Made by a program: the position numbers and the translations under genes. This document shows positions 1 through 9,339 of a stretch of 36,795 nt of DNA, in pieces; the first letter of the stretch is position 1; every line of letters begins with the position of its first letter. Origin of the DNA: Pseudomonadota bacterium (GTDB lineage Bacteria > Pseudomonadota > Gammaproteobacteria > Burkholderiales > Thiobacillaceae); NCBI GenBank assembly GCA_021784115.1, contig JAJXTE010000013.1:1-36795 (forward strand), given 5' to 3'. The notes under the pieces are model-generated. The model made no database searches. It was not told where the DNA came from and saw only the letters and a list, made by a program, of their open reading frames with translations.

Positions 1-34
1 CGCGTCAATTGAACGAGGCGCGAAGCACCTTCCC

Positions 35-69
35 TGACCCCTGACCCCTGAATCCTGGCCCCTAATCCT
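35..69. repeat. heptanucleotide tandem repeat downstream of accB
   Basis: Five contiguous 7-nt units are visible on the plus strand: TGACCCC twice, then TGAATCC, TGGCCCC and TAATCCT. They lie just beyond the accB stop codon, in the spacer that probably leads to accC outside the window. This is a short degenerate microsatellite-like array and no function can be assigned. Confidence 0.6.
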
Positions 70-73
70 TTCC

Positions 74-523
74 TCAAGCAATCACAAACAAGGGTTCGCC
101 GTATTCCACCGGCTGGCCGTTTTCGACCAGGATGGCCTTGATGACGCCGCCTTGGTCCGCTTCGATTTCGTTCAGGAGCTTCATTGCTTCGATGATGCAC
201 AGCGTGTCGCCGGCATTCACGCTCTGGCCGATTTCGGCAAAGTTCTTGGAGCCGGGTGCAGGGGCGCGGTAGAAGGTGCCGACCATGGGCGAGCGCACGA
301 CGTGTCCCTCGGGAACCGCATCCTCCGCCGGGGCGGCCGCAGCGACCGCCACCGTCGCGGGGGCCGCTACCTGCATCATTTGCGGCGCATGCGCCATCAT
401 CATCGGCGTGCCAGCGATGCTTTTGGCGATGCGGACCTTTTCTTCGCCTTCGGTGATTTCCAGCTCGGCGATGCCGGAGGCTTCGACCAGGTCAATGAGT
501 TTTTTCAGTTTTCTGAGATCCAT
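74..523 (-). CDS. accB: biotin carboxyl carrier protein of acetyl-CoA carboxylase
   Basis: BCCP carries the biotin that AccC carboxylates and from which the carboxyltransferase AccAD makes malonyl-CoA, the first committed step of fatty acid synthesis; it is cytosolic. The 149-aa protein has the usual layout: an N-terminal region opening [12 protein letters not shown], a flexible Ala/Pro/Met-rich linker at about residues 38-68, and a C-terminal biotinyl domain. EAMKLLNE is at 113-120, so Lys115 is the biotinylated residue. The reading frame stays open 66 codons further upstream, but that stretch is the aroQ gene in another frame. The ATG at 523 gives the canonical family start and has AGGA 7 nt upstream. 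It overlaps the aroQ 3' end by 32 bp, so the two are probably translationally linked. accC would be expected next on this strand, past the left edge. Confidence 0.97.
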   Translation of the reverse strand: MDLRKLKKLIDLVEASGIAELEITEGEEKVRIAKSIAGTPMMMAHAPQMMQVAAPATVAVAAAAPAEDAVPEGHVVRSPMVGTFYRAPAPGSKNFAEIGQSVNAGDTLCIIEAMKLLNEIEADQGGVIKAILVENGQPVEYGEPLFVIA

Positions 524-1022
524 GGGAGGTCCTGTTTTGGAGGTGGCGCAGGGCGTATTCCAGCGCCAGTTCGTAGCCGTGCGCGCCCAGACCGGACACC
601 ACGCCGACCGCGAGGTCGGAAAAATACGAGTGGTGGCGGAAGGATTCGCGCGCGTAGATGTTGGAAAGATGAACTTCGACAAACGGGATGGCGGTGGCCG
701 CCAGCGCGTCGCGCAGGGCAACGCTTGTGTGGGTGTAAGCCGCCGGATTGATGACGATGAAATCCACCTGGTCGCGTGCGGCCTCGTGCAGCCGGTCGAT
801 CAGGGCGCCTTCATGGTTGTGCTGAAAGGTCTCGACGTGCGCACCGGCGGCTTCGCCGCGGCTAACCAGCACACGGTTGATGTCGTCGAGCGTGGCAAGC
901 CCGTAGTGCTTGGGTTCGCGGCTGCCCAGCAAATTGAGATTGGGGCCGTGCAAAACCAGCACGTGTGGACGCAGACTGGGGACCGATTTGGCCGCAGCGC
1001 GGCCGGTTCGTTTAGTCATCAT
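492..1022 (-). CDS. aroQ: type II 3-dehydroquinate dehydratase
   Basis: This cytosolic enzyme converts 3-dehydroquinate to 3-dehydroshikimate in the shikimate pathway. The type II signature is intact: [17 protein letters not shown] near the N-terminus, the [14 protein letters not shown] block with the catalytic Asn, and [20 protein letters not shown], which includes the conserved His-Leu-Ser/Asn and Arg positions. The C-terminus runs into the accB start with a 32-bp overlap. The frame remains open upstream to 1196, but homology begins near the ATG pair at 1022/1019. That still leaves about 18 residues ahead of the core, which is slightly long for a family of about 145-150 aa. No strong Shine-Dalgarno is visible before either ATG. 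A weak promoter may sit in the 58-bp gap after tlpA. Confidence 0.96.
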   Translation of the reverse strand: MMTKRTGRAAAKSVPSLRPHVLVLHGPNLNLLGSREPKHYGLATLDDINRVLVSRGEAAGAHVETFQHNHEGALIDRLHEAARDQVDFIVINPAAYTHTSVALRDALAATAIPFVEVHLSNIYARESFRHHSYFSDLAVGVVSGLGAHGYELALEYALRHLQNRTSHGSQKTEKTH

Positions 1023-1051
1023 GGCGGCGAGTTTGCCGTAAATAAGGGTAA

Positions 1052-1080
1052 ATTGTCCAGATATTGACGCTAATTCACAA
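1052..1080 (-). promoter_or_regulatory. weak candidate sigma-70 promoter for aroQ-accB
   Basis: Reading the minus strand, TTGTGA (1080-1075) is separated by 17 nt from GACAAT (1057-1052). Each hexamer matches the consensus at four of six positions. It would start transcription about 25 nt before the aroQ ATG and lies in the AT-richest part of the tlpA-aroQ gap. This is only pattern resemblance. Confidence 0.28.
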
Positions 1081-1608
1081 CTATGCGCCAATTTGCCGCA
1101 ATGCGGCTTCGAGCCTCGCGCGAGGCAGCCTCCCGAGGTGGCGTAGTACGATATGGCCGTCGCGATCGAGCACGACTGTGTACGGCAGCGCGCCACTCGG
1201 GTTGCCGAGTCGCCGCGACAGGCTGTGGGCGGCGCCCTCGCCGATCAGGATCGGATAATTGACCTGCACGCGTTGCAGAAACTGCTCGACGTTGGCCGAA
1301 CGATCGATGGCAATGCCGACAAATTCGACGCCTTTTGCGTGAAATTGCTCACGCAGGACGACGAAATCCGGCATCTCCTCGCGACAGGGGGCGCACCAGC
1401 TGGCCCAGAAATTCAGGACGATGACTTGCCCGCGCCATTGCGACAGCGGTTGCTCGTGTCCCTGTACATCCGGAAAACGGAGTTGCCACAGCGCCGCGAC
1501 CGCGGAGGCGGCGGGCGTTTTTGGCGCATAGCGCGCCTGCGCCACCCAGATCCCCGTGGCCAGTGCTGCCAGTACCAGCGGGATGCCAAACAGCAGTCTT
1601 TTCTGCAT
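1081..1608 (-). CDS. TlpA/ResA-like membrane-anchored thioredoxin-fold thiol-disulfide oxidoreductase
   Basis: This is a 175-aa protein with one N-terminal hydrophobic segment (about residues 5-24, [20 protein letters not shown]), which anchors it or acts as an uncleaved signal. A periplasmic thioredoxin-like domain follows. The redox motif WCAPC is at residues 71-75, within [14 protein letters not shown], and the cis-proline region is [11 protein letters not shown]. TlpA/ResA proteins reduce apocytochrome CXXCH cysteines or other periplasmic disulfides. The position directly after ResB and CcsB supports a role in System II cytochrome c maturation, though the substrate is an inference. ATG at 1608 is preferred over the GTG at 1617. 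The 105-bp spacer to ccsB shows no convincing terminator, so it may belong to the same transcript. Confidence 0.88.
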   Translation of the reverse strand: MQKRLLFGIPLVLAALATGIWVAQARYAPKTPAASAVAALWQLRFPDVQGHEQPLSQWRGQVIVLNFWASWCAPCREEMPDFVVLREQFHAKGVEFVGIAIDRSANVEQFLQRVQVNYPILIGEGAAHSLSRRLGNPSGALPYTVVLDRDGHIVLRHLGRLPRARLEAALRQIGA

Positions 1609-1713
1609 GGGGCGCACGAAGCCGCTCAGCCGCTCACCCCGAGACCGAGGTCAAGGGGGAGGAGTCAGGCATTCCGGGTTGCCGGGGAGGCGACGGGAAA
1701 CACGGCCGGCGGC

Positions 1714-2853
1714 TTAAAGCGTGCCGTAGGAATGCAGGCCAGACAGGAACATGTTCACGCCGAGGAAGGCAAACGACGTGACGAACAGGCCGGCCAGCGC
1801 CCACCACGCGAGCATCGGCCCGCGCAGCCCCTTGACGAGGCGGATGTGCAGCCAGGCGGCGTAATTGAGCCACACGATCAGCGCCCAGGTTTCCTTCGGA
1901 TCCCATGACCAGTAACCGCCCCAGGCATCGGCCGCCCACATGGCGCCGAGTATGGTGGCAATCGTGAAGAAGGCGAAGCCGATCGCGATCGACTTGTACA
2001 TGATGTCGTCGATCACTTCCAGCTTGGGCAGGCGGTTGGCGAGGATGCCGCGCTGCGCCAGCAGGTAGGCGGCGCCGAGCATGGCGGAAATGGAGAACGA
2101 ACCATAGCCGATGAAGTTGGCGGGCACATGCAGCTTCATCCACCAGGACTTGAGCGCCGGCACCAGCGGCTGAATGCCCTGCGCGTCGCGGTCGAAGGCG
2201 TACCACAGGATGAAGCCGACGGCCGCCGAGATCACCAGCAGCACGAAGGCGCCCATCTGCCGCGTCTGGTAGCGCGCCTCGTAATACAGATACAGCATGG
2301 CGGTGATGAGGCAGAACAGCACGAACACTTCGTACAGATTGGATACCGGGATATGGCCGACGTCGGCGCCGATCAGATAGGACTCGTACCAGCGCACCAT
2401 CATCCCGATGAAACCCATCGCCACCGCGGACCAGGTCATTGCGCTGGCCGTTTTCATCGTGAATTCGGAACGCGACAGCAGGCCTGCCCAATAGGTCAGG
2501 GTGGCGAGCCCGAACAGCGCGCACATCCACATGATGGCTGCCTGGCTTGAAATCAGGTATTTGAGGAAAAAGGCTTCATTCATGCGCGCCAGGTTGCCGT
2601 GGTACTGGCTAATGGCGAACAGGCTGATGGCGCCGACCACGATGAAGAGCGTGCGGAACGGTTTCCAGAACCAGCCGAATATCGCCAGTGCAGGAATGGC
2701 TGTCAGCAGGATGCCTTTTTCATAAATGTCCATGAATTCGCCAAAGCGCGACAGGGCAAACAGCCCCCCCGTCGCGACGATGACGGCAAACAGCCAGTCG
2801 AACCACGACAGGCGCTTCAGCAGCGGAGCAGGTTGATTCAGGGCAAGTTCCAT
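1714..2853 (-). CDS. ccsB: System II cytochrome c haem lyase subunit CcsB (ResC/CcsA family)
   Basis: This 379-aa polytopic membrane protein handles haem and helps attach it to CXXCH motifs of apocytochromes on the periplasmic side, as a complex with ResB. The tryptophan-rich WWD-type motif is intact (AWGGYWSWDPKETWALIVW). It is flanked by hydrophobic helices and by the histidines expected to ligate haem (for example in LHVPANFIGY and AAWLHIRL). About eight to nine hydrophobic segments can be counted, which fits the family size. The gene starts 15 bp after the resB stop on the same strand, consistent with an operon. Naming varies: NCBI-style CcsB corresponds to Bacillus ResC and plastid CcsA. 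Confidence 0.95.
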   Translation of the reverse strand: MELALNQPAPLLKRLSWFDWLFAVIVATGGLFALSRFGEFMDIYEKGILLTAIPALAIFGWFWKPFRTLFIVVGAISLFAISQYHGNLARMNEAFFLKYLISSQAAIMWMCALFGLATLTYWAGLLSRSEFTMKTASAMTWSAVAMGFIGMMVRWYESYLIGADVGHIPVSNLYEVFVLFCLITAMLYLYYEARYQTRQMGAFVLLVISAAVGFILWYAFDRDAQGIQPLVPALKSWWMKLHVPANFIGYGSFSISAMLGAAYLLAQRGILANRLPKLEVIDDIMYKSIAIGFAFFTIATILGAMWAADAWGGYWSWDPKETWALIVWLNYAAWLHIRLVKGLRGPMLAWWALAGLFVTSFAFLGVNMFLSGLHSYGTL

Positions 2854-2868
2854 GATGAGACCTCCGGA

Positions 2869-4881
2869 TTACTGTGCAAGCGAGTCAAGCGCCTGCGCGT
2901 GTTGGGTGAATTCTTTTTCGAAATCGATGGTGTGCTTGGCCGACGACATCGCCAGCAGCGCATGGCCCGGTTTGATCAGAAGCCAAACCCGGCGTTCCCG
3001 GACAAAGAGCATGAAGAATACGCCGAGCGTGAGCAAAAGCGAACCCAAATAGACCACATTCTTTCCGGGAGAGCGGGTCAGCTGCAGCCCGGTCGCCTTC
3101 ACCTCGTCGTAGTGCATCAGTTGCAGGTAAATCGGCGCACCGTAGACAAACATGTCGCTCACGCTGTTGAGCGTGTCGCGCACCACCCAGCCGGTGGCGT
3201 CGTCGGTTTTTGGCGGCGGCAGGTTGGCCTGGCGGTTGGCGATTTTCAAGGCTTCGAACGCCGCAAGCTCCAGGATGCGCAGATAGGTGCCCGCCGCTTT
3301 TTCGCGCTCGGCGGCCGGCACCTTCTCCTCGATGAACTGGCCGAGGGTCTGGAACCCGCCTTTGTCAAAGAGCGCCAGCACCTGCTCGGCGCTGTGGGTC
3401 AGCTTGGTTTCGATCTCGGTGCCCAAGGCATTTTGCGGCAGCGCCTGTCGGGCAAAACGGGCCGCGATTTCAGGGCGCAAGTCCGGGTTCAGCAGGGCGC
3501 CCCGCAGCCGCATGAAGGTCTCGATGTTGCCGTCGGCGTCGAGCGGCATCCGCATGTAGCGGAAGGCTTCGTTAGGCGCGTCGCGCACGCCCGACATCAT
3601 GTACCAGCGGCCGTCGAGCTCCAGCGGCAGCATGTAGTTGCTGAACTCGCGCGCCTGCCCGCGCGCATCGCGCAGCTTGTACTGAAAGCTCGGGCCGACG
3701 TTGCGCAGGTGCTTCTTGTCGCCGACTGAGCTGCCGCCGAGCACGCTCATGGTGTCGCGGGTCGGGGCATCGCCGCCGCCCATGTCCTCGATGTTGAAGG
3801 GGCGAAAATCGATGAATTCCAGCGTGGAACCGCCGGCTGCGCTGGTGAGCGTGGTGGTCTGGTGCACCGTGCCTTCGATGGGGAACGAGGAGGCCGTGGG
3901 CGCGAACAGGTTCCAGCCGCGCAGGCTCAGGCGGGTGCCACCGTCGGCAAAGCTGGCCTGGTAGATCGCGATGCCGTCCTGGATCAGCGGGTGGTTGACG
4001 GCGATCGTTGCTTCGCGGATTTTCTTGCCCGAGCGGTCGAATATCTCGATGTCGCTTTCAAAATTCTTGGGCTGTCCTGTCGTGTAGTGTTCGATGCGGA
4101 ATTGCTTCAGCGCGACGGAGAAGGGCAGGTCCTGCACCAGATAGCCATCGGCCACGTTCAGGAACACCACGTCGGCGCTGGAGCCTTCCGGGATCTGCAC
4201 GCTGCCCCGAAACGAGGGGTTGGACGGTGACAGCCGCGAAATCGCCGGCACCTGGCTTTGCGGGATGTCGCGCGTCTCGATCTTCTTGTAGCCCAGCAAC
4301 TGCTGCACCTTGAATATCAGGTTGCCATCCATCAGCCCGCCGATGCAGATCAGCACGATGGCCGAGTGCGCCAGGAAATAACCGAGACGGTTCCAGCTGC
4401 CGGCCTTGGCGGCGAGCAAGACGCCCTCCTCGCGCGGCAGATTTTTCACCTTGTAGCCCTGGCCCTCCAGATAGCGTTGCGCGCTGGCGGCGAGCGTTTC
4501 GGGTGTCTGGGCCGTGGTTGCCTCGTGCCTGTGCTTGAATGCGTTCAGCGACTGTTCGCTGACATGCTCGCGGAAGCTTTTCATCTCGCGCGCGAAGTTC
4601 GGCGCGTTGCGATAGATGCAGACGCTGGTGGAAACGACCAGGAAGGTCAGGATGACCAGAAACCAGGCGGCATGGTAGACATCGTAGAGCCCCAGCTTCT
4701 CAAATGCCTCGAACCAGAACGGGCCGAACTGGATGACGTAGTTGTTGTAGGGCTCGGCCTGCTTTAGCACGGTGCCGATGATGGAGGCGACCGCGAGAAT
4801 GGATAGCAGGCTGATTGCAAAGCGCATCGAGCTCAACAACTCGAACACGGATTTGCCGAAGGATGGGGGCGTGGGATTCAT
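2869..4881 (-). CDS. resB: System II cytochrome c biogenesis protein ResB (Ccs1)
   Basis: ResB partners CcsB in System II haem-apocytochrome ligation. The 670-aa product shows N-terminal membrane helices (for example FAISLLSILAVASIIGTVL and AAWFLVILTFLVVSTSVCIY). A third helix, NRLGYFLAHSAIVLICIGG, carries the conserved histidine. A large periplasmic domain follows, and a last helix, YLGSLLLTLGVFFMLFV, sits near the C-terminus. ATG 4881 is chosen because the typical family N-terminus (SFGKSVFELLSSMRFAISLLS) follows it. The frame extends to 4938, but that stretch is terminator sequence. No clear Shine-Dalgarno is seen. A strong intrinsic terminator for the preceding cytochrome c4 gene lies only 38 bp upstream of the start, so resB needs either read-through or a very compact promoter. 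Confidence 0.95.
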   Translation of the reverse strand: MNPTPPSFGKSVFELLSSMRFAISLLSILAVASIIGTVLKQAEPYNNYVIQFGPFWFEAFEKLGLYDVYHAAWFLVILTFLVVSTSVCIYRNAPNFAREMKSFREHVSEQSLNAFKHRHEATTAQTPETLAASAQRYLEGQGYKVKNLPREEGVLLAAKAGSWNRLGYFLAHSAIVLICIGGLMDGNLIFKVQQLLGYKKIETRDIPQSQVPAISRLSPSNPSFRGSVQIPEGSSADVVFLNVADGYLVQDLPFSVALKQFRIEHYTTGQPKNFESDIEIFDRSGKKIREATIAVNHPLIQDGIAIYQASFADGGTRLSLRGWNLFAPTASSFPIEGTVHQTTTLTSAAGGSTLEFIDFRPFNIEDMGGGDAPTRDTMSVLGGSSVGDKKHLRNVGPSFQYKLRDARGQAREFSNYMLPLELDGRWYMMSGVRDAPNEAFRYMRMPLDADGNIETFMRLRGALLNPDLRPEIAARFARQALPQNALGTEIETKLTHSAEQVLALFDKGGFQTLGQFIEEKVPAAEREKAAGTYLRILELAAFEALKIANRQANLPPPKTDDATGWVVRDTLNSVSDMFVYGAPIYLQLMHYDEVKATGLQLTRSPGKNVVYLGSLLLTLGVFFMLFVRERRVWLLIKPGHALLAMSSAKHTIDFEKEFTQHAQALDSLAQ

Positions 4882-4913
4882 GGGGGAGGGACGGCAATAC
4901 CTTCGAGGGCACA

Positions 4914-4943
4914 AAGAAAAAAGGGTGACTTGCGTCACCCTTT
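4914..4943 (-). terminator. intrinsic terminator after cytochrome c4
   Basis: A perfect 10-bp stem (AAAGGGTGAC at 4920-4929 paired with GTCACCCTTT at 4934-4943) encloses the tetraloop TTGC. On the minus strand it is followed by a T-rich run (TTTTTTCTTTG). It therefore terminates the cytochrome c4 message, whose stop codon is about 85 nt upstream. A second, shorter 8-bp stem without a U-tail (4990-4997 with 5016-5023) sits immediately after that stop codon and may protect the 3' end. Confidence 0.85.
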
Positions 4944-5026
4944 CATCGACTCAAGCAAGTCGGATAAGTTTACCCGCAAGGGGCAGGCCGTGGTTGTAAA
5001 GCCGCTGAAGCGTCAACAACCACGCT

Positions 5027-5653
5027 CTAACGCAGGCCCTGAATATAAGCGGCCACGGCCTTCATGTCAGCATCCGTCATCTTCGCTGCAATGGTGCGCA
5101 TCATCTTGGCGCCGTCGTTCGCACGTGTGCCGAGGCGGAAATTGTTCAGCTGGGCGTAGATGTAGTCGCTGTGCTGCCCGGCCAGACGCGGGAACTGGAC
5201 GGGAATGCCCTTGCCCTGCGGACCGTGGCAGGACGCGCACGCCGGCACGCCGGCGCCCTGGACGCCACCGCGGAAGATCTTCTGGCCGACCAGCGCCAGT
5301 TCCTGGTCCTTGGAGGTGCCCGGCTTCGGCTGCTGGGCGCTGAAATAGGCCGCGAGGTTCAGCATGTCCTGCGGGCTGAGGCTGGCCACGATGCCGCCCA
5401 TCACTGCATTCTTGCGGTCACCCGATTTGAAGTCAGTGAGCTGCTTGTTGATGTATTCCGCATTCAGGCCGGCCAGCTTGGGGTTGACCGCAACGACGCT
5501 GTTGCCGTCCACTGCGTGGCAACCCGCACAAACCTGATTGACGATGCTTTCTGCCGCCTTTGGATCGCCTTTGCTGGCCGGGGCAGCGGCAGGGGTTTGG
5601 GCAAAAGCGGAGGTGGCGGCCAGGGTGGCAACCAGAGAGACGACGAGTTTCAT
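5027..5653 (-). CDS. dihaem cytochrome c4
   Basis: This is a 208-aa periplasmic electron carrier, typically an electron donor to terminal oxidases in beta- and gammaproteobacteria. A Sec signal peptide is present ([19 protein letters not shown], with cleavage probably after AFA). Two class I cytochrome domains follow, with haem motifs CAGCH (Cys42, Cys45, His46) and CASCH (Cys139, Cys142, His143). Each has a downstream Met-containing region ([10 protein letters not shown] and [10 protein letters not shown]) that can supply the sixth ligand. ATG 5653 is chosen over the TTG at 5656 because AGGAG lies 6-7 nt upstream of it. The gene is divergent from engB with only 57 bp between them. Its adjacency to the System II maturation genes resB/ccsB, which would process it, is meaningful. 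Confidence 0.95.
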   Translation of the reverse strand: MKLVVSLVATLAATSAFAQTPAAAPASKGDPKAAESIVNQVCAGCHAVDGNSVVAVNPKLAGLNAEYINKQLTDFKSGDRKNAVMGGIVASLSPQDMLNLAAYFSAQQPKPGTSKDQELALVGQKIFRGGVQGAGVPACASCHGPQGKGIPVQFPRLAGQHSDYIYAQLNNFRLGTRANDGAKMMRTIAAKMTDADMKAVAAYIQGLR

Positions 5654-5710
5654 CAAAAGCTCCTGAAGCTTGCAAAACTTGGGAAAACGGGTAGTTTAGC
5701 GGCAACTAAT

Positions 5711-6337
5711 ATGACTGCCAAGCCCGTGCTCAATCGCGCCCAATTCCATACCTCGGTCGCCCAGTTGCGCGATTTGCCCTACGGCCGTGCCGAAGTTGCA
5801 TTCGCCGGGCGTTCGAACGCAGGAAAATCGAGTGCAATCAATCTGTTAACGCGCAAGAACCGCCTGGCGTTCACGTCCAAGACGCCGGGCCGGACCCAGC
5901 TCATCAACTTCTTCGAGTTGGATGCAGACACCTATCTGGTCGACCTGCCGGGCTATGGTTACGCGAAAGTGCCGCCGGAGGTGAAAGCGAAGTGGGAGGG
6001 CCTGCTGTCGCGGTACCTGCAGGAGCGCGAGGCGCTGGTGGGCATGGTGCTGATCATGGATGCGCGCCATCCGCTCACGCCGCTCGACCGGCAGATGCTC
6101 GACTGGTTTACCCCCACTGGCAAGCCGGTCCATATTCTGTTGTCAAAAGCCGACAAGCTGTCCAACAGCGAGAAGGCGCTGACGCTGCGCCGCGTCAGCC
6201 AGGAACTCGCACCACTGGAATCCGTCACTGTACAGTTGTTTTCAAGCCTCTCCCGGCTCGGCGCCGATGAAGCGGCGGCCTTGATCGAAGGCTGGCTCGC
6301 CCGCGCGCAGCAGCCGCACCCTCACACGGCAGGATAA
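5711..6337 (+). CDS. engB: ribosome biogenesis GTP-binding protein EngB/YihA
   Basis: This is a 208-aa TRAFAC-class GTPase implicated in large ribosomal subunit assembly (family knowledge). The G motifs are visible in order: G1 GRSNAGKS at residues 33-40, G2 around [10 protein letters not shown]3 [10 protein letters not shown]4 SKADK and G5 near FSS. The ATG at 5711 gives the normal family N-terminus. A much longer open frame from 5171 is only the antisense of cytochrome c4. The gene is divergent from cytochrome c4. Its stop codon is about 25 nt from the U-tail of the hairpin stack described at 6362-6464, which points the other way. engB therefore has no intrinsic terminator of its own visible on the plus strand. 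Confidence 0.97.
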   Translation: MTAKPVLNRAQFHTSVAQLRDLPYGRAEVAFAGRSNAGKSSAINLLTRKNRLAFTSKTPGRTQLINFFELDADTYLVDLPGYGYAKVPPEVKAKWEGLLSRYLQEREALVGMVLIMDARHPLTPLDRQMLDWFTPTGKPVHILLSKADKLSNSEKALTLRRVSQELAPLESVTVQLFSSLSRLGADEAAALIEGWLARAQQPHPHTAG

Positions 6338-6361
6338 ATTCAACCGTGTCGGAGCGCCCAG

Positions 6362-6394
6362 AAAAAAGCCCCGACCAAGGGAGGGATCGGGGCT
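6362..6394 (-). terminator. intrinsic terminator (distal) of the hairpin RNA
   Basis: The stem AGCCCCGA (6367-6374) with TCGGGGCT (6387-6394) has a 12-nt loop and is followed on the minus strand by six Ts. On the plus strand it is flanked by A-runs on both sides, so it cannot act as a classical terminator for engB. Confidence 0.8.
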
Positions 6395-6422
6395 AAAAAA
6401 TGCCTTAAGGGGATTAAGGCAT
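6395..6422 (-). terminator. intrinsic terminator (proximal) of the hairpin RNA
   Basis: The stem ATGCCTTAA (6400-6408) with TTAAGGCAT (6414-6422) has a 5-nt loop and is followed on the minus strand by TTTTTT (6400-6395). Two back-to-back terminators on the same strand suggest a strongly expressed short transcript with a tandem stop. Confidence 0.72.
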
Positions 6423-6468
6423 CCCGCTCAGGGAGGAGAAGCGGGAGACGATGCAAGACCGTCTGCTA

Positions 6469-7533
<1,065 letters not shown>

Positions 7534-7608
7534 TTTGAGGTCTGGTGTGTCAAGTTTTCGTCGGTTGTTGCCGAAATATTGGCTATCAACAGCGGATGGA
7601 GCATGACC

Positions 7609-8439
7609 ATGATCAGACTGCATTCATCGCGTACAACCCGGAACATGTCTGATACACCCAAACTGCCATTTGGCATCAAGCATCGCAGACGCGACCCTGA
7701 CGAATGGGACAAGACGATTATTGCGTTCGAGTCCCCTTACAGGCTCAAGGATCTGTGTCTTGCGCAAGATCCCGACGCGGGCAATACGCCCGAGAAGGTG
7801 CAACAGCAGAAATTCAAGATACGTCTGGCAAGTTCGGACGTGCGCCGCCAGACGGCCAGCATGTTGATCGAAAAGCGCTACGCAAGCCGGGGCTATCAGA
7901 CGGGATCCCTGCAAGCCGACCCGCACCGGATCACCGTTCTGGTCTTCATGGAAGAAAAAATCGTCGGGACCACCACGCTTGGTCTGGATGGTCCCGCGGG
8001 GCTGATGGCAGACAGCATCTATAAGGAAGAGATCGACACCCTGCGCGCACAGGGATGTGTCGTCTGTGAATTGACCAAGCTCGCGATAGACGACGAGTAT
8101 GTCGATTCAAAGCATATCGTCGCCGTATTGTTCCACCTGTGCAAAATCTATGGACAGAATATTCACAAGGCGACGGATTTCGTTATAGAGATCAACCCGA
8201 GGCATGCTTCGTTCTATAAGAAACTGCTTGGGTTTGAGGCGTTCGGCACCGAAAAGCTCTGCCCACGGGTCAATGCGCCTGCGGTCTTGCTCAGGCTGTC
8301 ATTGAAATATGCCGAGGAACAGATCGAGCGTTACGGCGGTCTGCAAAAGACTGCCGCGGGCGTGCGTTCCCTTTATCCCTACTGTTTTTCGAAGCAGGAC
8401 GAGATCGGTATCGAAGGTCGATTGATCCGTGGCGAATAG
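7609..8439 (+). CDS. FeeM-like N-acyl amino acid synthase (PEP-CTERM/exosortase-associated acyltransferase family)
   Basis: The protein has a GNAT fold related to acyl-homoserine-lactone synthases and is expected to transfer a long acyl chain from acyl-ACP to an amino acid. Family-like blocks seen are IRLASSDVRRQTASMLIEKR, the core strand VFMEEKIVGTTTLGLDGP, CELTKLAID, then INPRHASFYKKLLGFEAFG and CPRVNAPAVLL. The 276-aa length is typical. ATG 7609 has GGAG 7 nt upstream; ATG 7603 and ATG 7645 are alternatives. It is followed 15 bp later by the ThiF-like gene, so they are probably co-transcribed. Long-chain N-acyl amino acid synthases were reported to co-occur with PEP-CTERM/exosortase systems (Craig, Cherry and Brady, from memory), which agrees with the Prs genes 10-20 kb away. 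The specific amino acid and acyl chain cannot be told from sequence. Confidence 0.85.
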   Translation: MIRLHSSRTTRNMSDTPKLPFGIKHRRRDPDEWDKTIIAFESPYRLKDLCLAQDPDAGNTPEKVQQQKFKIRLASSDVRRQTASMLIEKRYASRGYQTGSLQADPHRITVLVFMEEKIVGTTTLGLDGPAGLMADSIYKEEIDTLRAQGCVVCELTKLAIDDEYVDSKHIVAVLFHLCKIYGQNIHKATDFVIEINPRHASFYKKLLGFEAFGTEKLCPRVNAPAVLLRLSLKYAEEQIERYGGLQKTAAGVRSLYPYCFSKQDEIGIEGRLIRGE

Positions 8440-8454
8440 GTCGACCCATGTCCG

Positions 8455-9339
8455 GTGTCCAGAAGCCAGGGCCAATTCGTGACCGCGTTTGACTACGGCA
8501 AGGCCTTTTCGCGCAACCTTGGTTGGGTCACTGGGCAGGAGCAGGAACGGTTGCGCCACTGCAGGGTGGCAATTGCCGGCATGGGCGGGGTCGGTGGATT
8601 CCACCTGCTCACCCTTGCCCGTCTGGGTGTGGGTGCATTCAACCTGGCGGACTTCGACCGCTTCGACCTGGTGAATTTCAACCGGCAGGCCGGTGCCGGC
8701 GTCAGCACGCTTGGCAAACCCAAACTTGAAGTCATGGCGTCGATGGCGCGTGACATCAACCCTGAACTGGATTTGCGCTTGTTTCCGACCGGGGTGGACG
8801 AGCGCGTCTTGAACGAATTCCTGGCCGATGTCGATCTGTTCGTCGATGGGCTGGATTTCTTTGCACTCGACATCAGGCAGGCCGTTTTCGCCGCGTGCGC
8901 CGAGAGAGGCATTCCGGCGGTCACCGTGGCACCCCTGGGCATGGGGGCTGCGTTACTGAGTTTCTTGCCCGGCCACATGAGTTTTGACGACTATTTCGGT
9001 TTTGCACAGAACAGCCAACTGGAAAAAGCGATGCGGTTCTTTGTGGGTCTGGCGCCCGCCCGGCTTCAGATGGGCTATCTGGTCGACCCGTCCACAATCG
9101 ATCTGGCGAACCACAAAGGACCTTCGACGCCCATGGGGTGCATGCTCTGCGCAGGCGTGGCGGGTACCGAGGCGCTGAAGATTCTGCTTCGCCGGGGCCG
9201 GGTGTATTCGGCCCCATGGGGGGTCCACTACGATGCGTTCAAGAATCGGCTTGCGCGCACCTGGAGACCGGGGGGCAACGACCGGAATCCGCTGCAGAAA
9301 TTTGCGCTCGCCGCGCTGCGTCGACGGTTGCAAGCATGA
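8455..9339 (+). CDS. ThiF/MoeB/E1-like adenylyltransferase
   Basis: This is a 294-aa protein of the E1-like superfamily, whose members adenylate a C-terminal carboxylate, usually of a small sulfur-carrier or ubiquitin-like protein. It has the nucleotide-binding GMGGVGG at residues 42-48 and the acidic stretch ADFDRFDLVNFNRQ that contacts ATP/Mg. It also has GMGAALLSF and the terminal CMLCAGVAGTEALKIL (Cys229, Cys232), which is one half of the usual paired CXXC zinc site. The first CXXC pair is not evident. The start is GTG 8455 (GTG 8479 is an alternative). The stop codon overlaps the next gene as ATGA. No partner small protein ending in Gly-Gly is encoded nearby, so the substrate is unknown; an N-acyl amino acid carboxylate is a speculation from context. 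Together with its neighbour it resembles the two halves of mycobacterial MoeY/Rv1355c-type fusions. Confidence 0.85.
   Translation: MSRSQGQFVTAFDYGKAFSRNLGWVTGQEQERLRHCRVAIAGMGGVGGFHLLTLARLGVGAFNLADFDRFDLVNFNRQAGAGVSTLGKPKLEVMASMARDINPELDLRLFPTGVDERVLNEFLADVDLFVDGLDFFALDIRQAVFAACAERGIPAVTVAPLGMGAALLSFLPGHMSFDDYFGFAQNSQLEKAMRFFVGLAPARLQMGYLVDPSTIDLANHKGPSTPMGCMLCAGVAGTEALKILLRRGRVYSAPWGVHYDAFKNRLARTWRPGGNDRNPLQKFALAALRRRLQA

Larger units (their letters stand above)
6362..6464 (-). ncRNA. putative small RNA with anti-Shine-Dalgarno (CUCCUCCC) hairpin loops
   Basis: Read on the minus strand, this stretch folds into consecutive hairpins. First comes a weak 5-bp stem (6464-6460 with 6450-6446). 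Next is a 7-bp stem, TCCCGCT/AGCGGGA (6446-6440 with 6428-6422), whose 11-nt loop contains CTCCTCCC. A 9-bp stem follows (6422-6414 with 6408-6400), with a C-rich loop and then TTTTTT. Last is an 8-bp G/C-rich stem (6394-6387 with 6374-6367), with CCCTCCC in its loop and again T6. Two loops complement the ribosome-binding consensus GGAGG. This layout resembles published C-rich-loop sRNAs (cuckoo/CcsR RNAs of Rhodobacter, and Rfam's 'Betaproteobacteria toxic small RNA'). That resemblance is from memory, not a search. The RNA would be about 100 nt, convergent with engB and divergent from hemB. Confidence 0.6.

Noticed and set aside
2599-3729. 376-aa plus-strand frame
   Set aside because: It is antisense to ccsB and resB, which have clear membrane segments and family motifs.
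6367-6394. Terminator of engB on the plus strand
   Set aside because: The hairpin is followed by A6, not T6, on the plus strand. The T-runs belong to the minus strand, so it is assigned to the opposite transcript.
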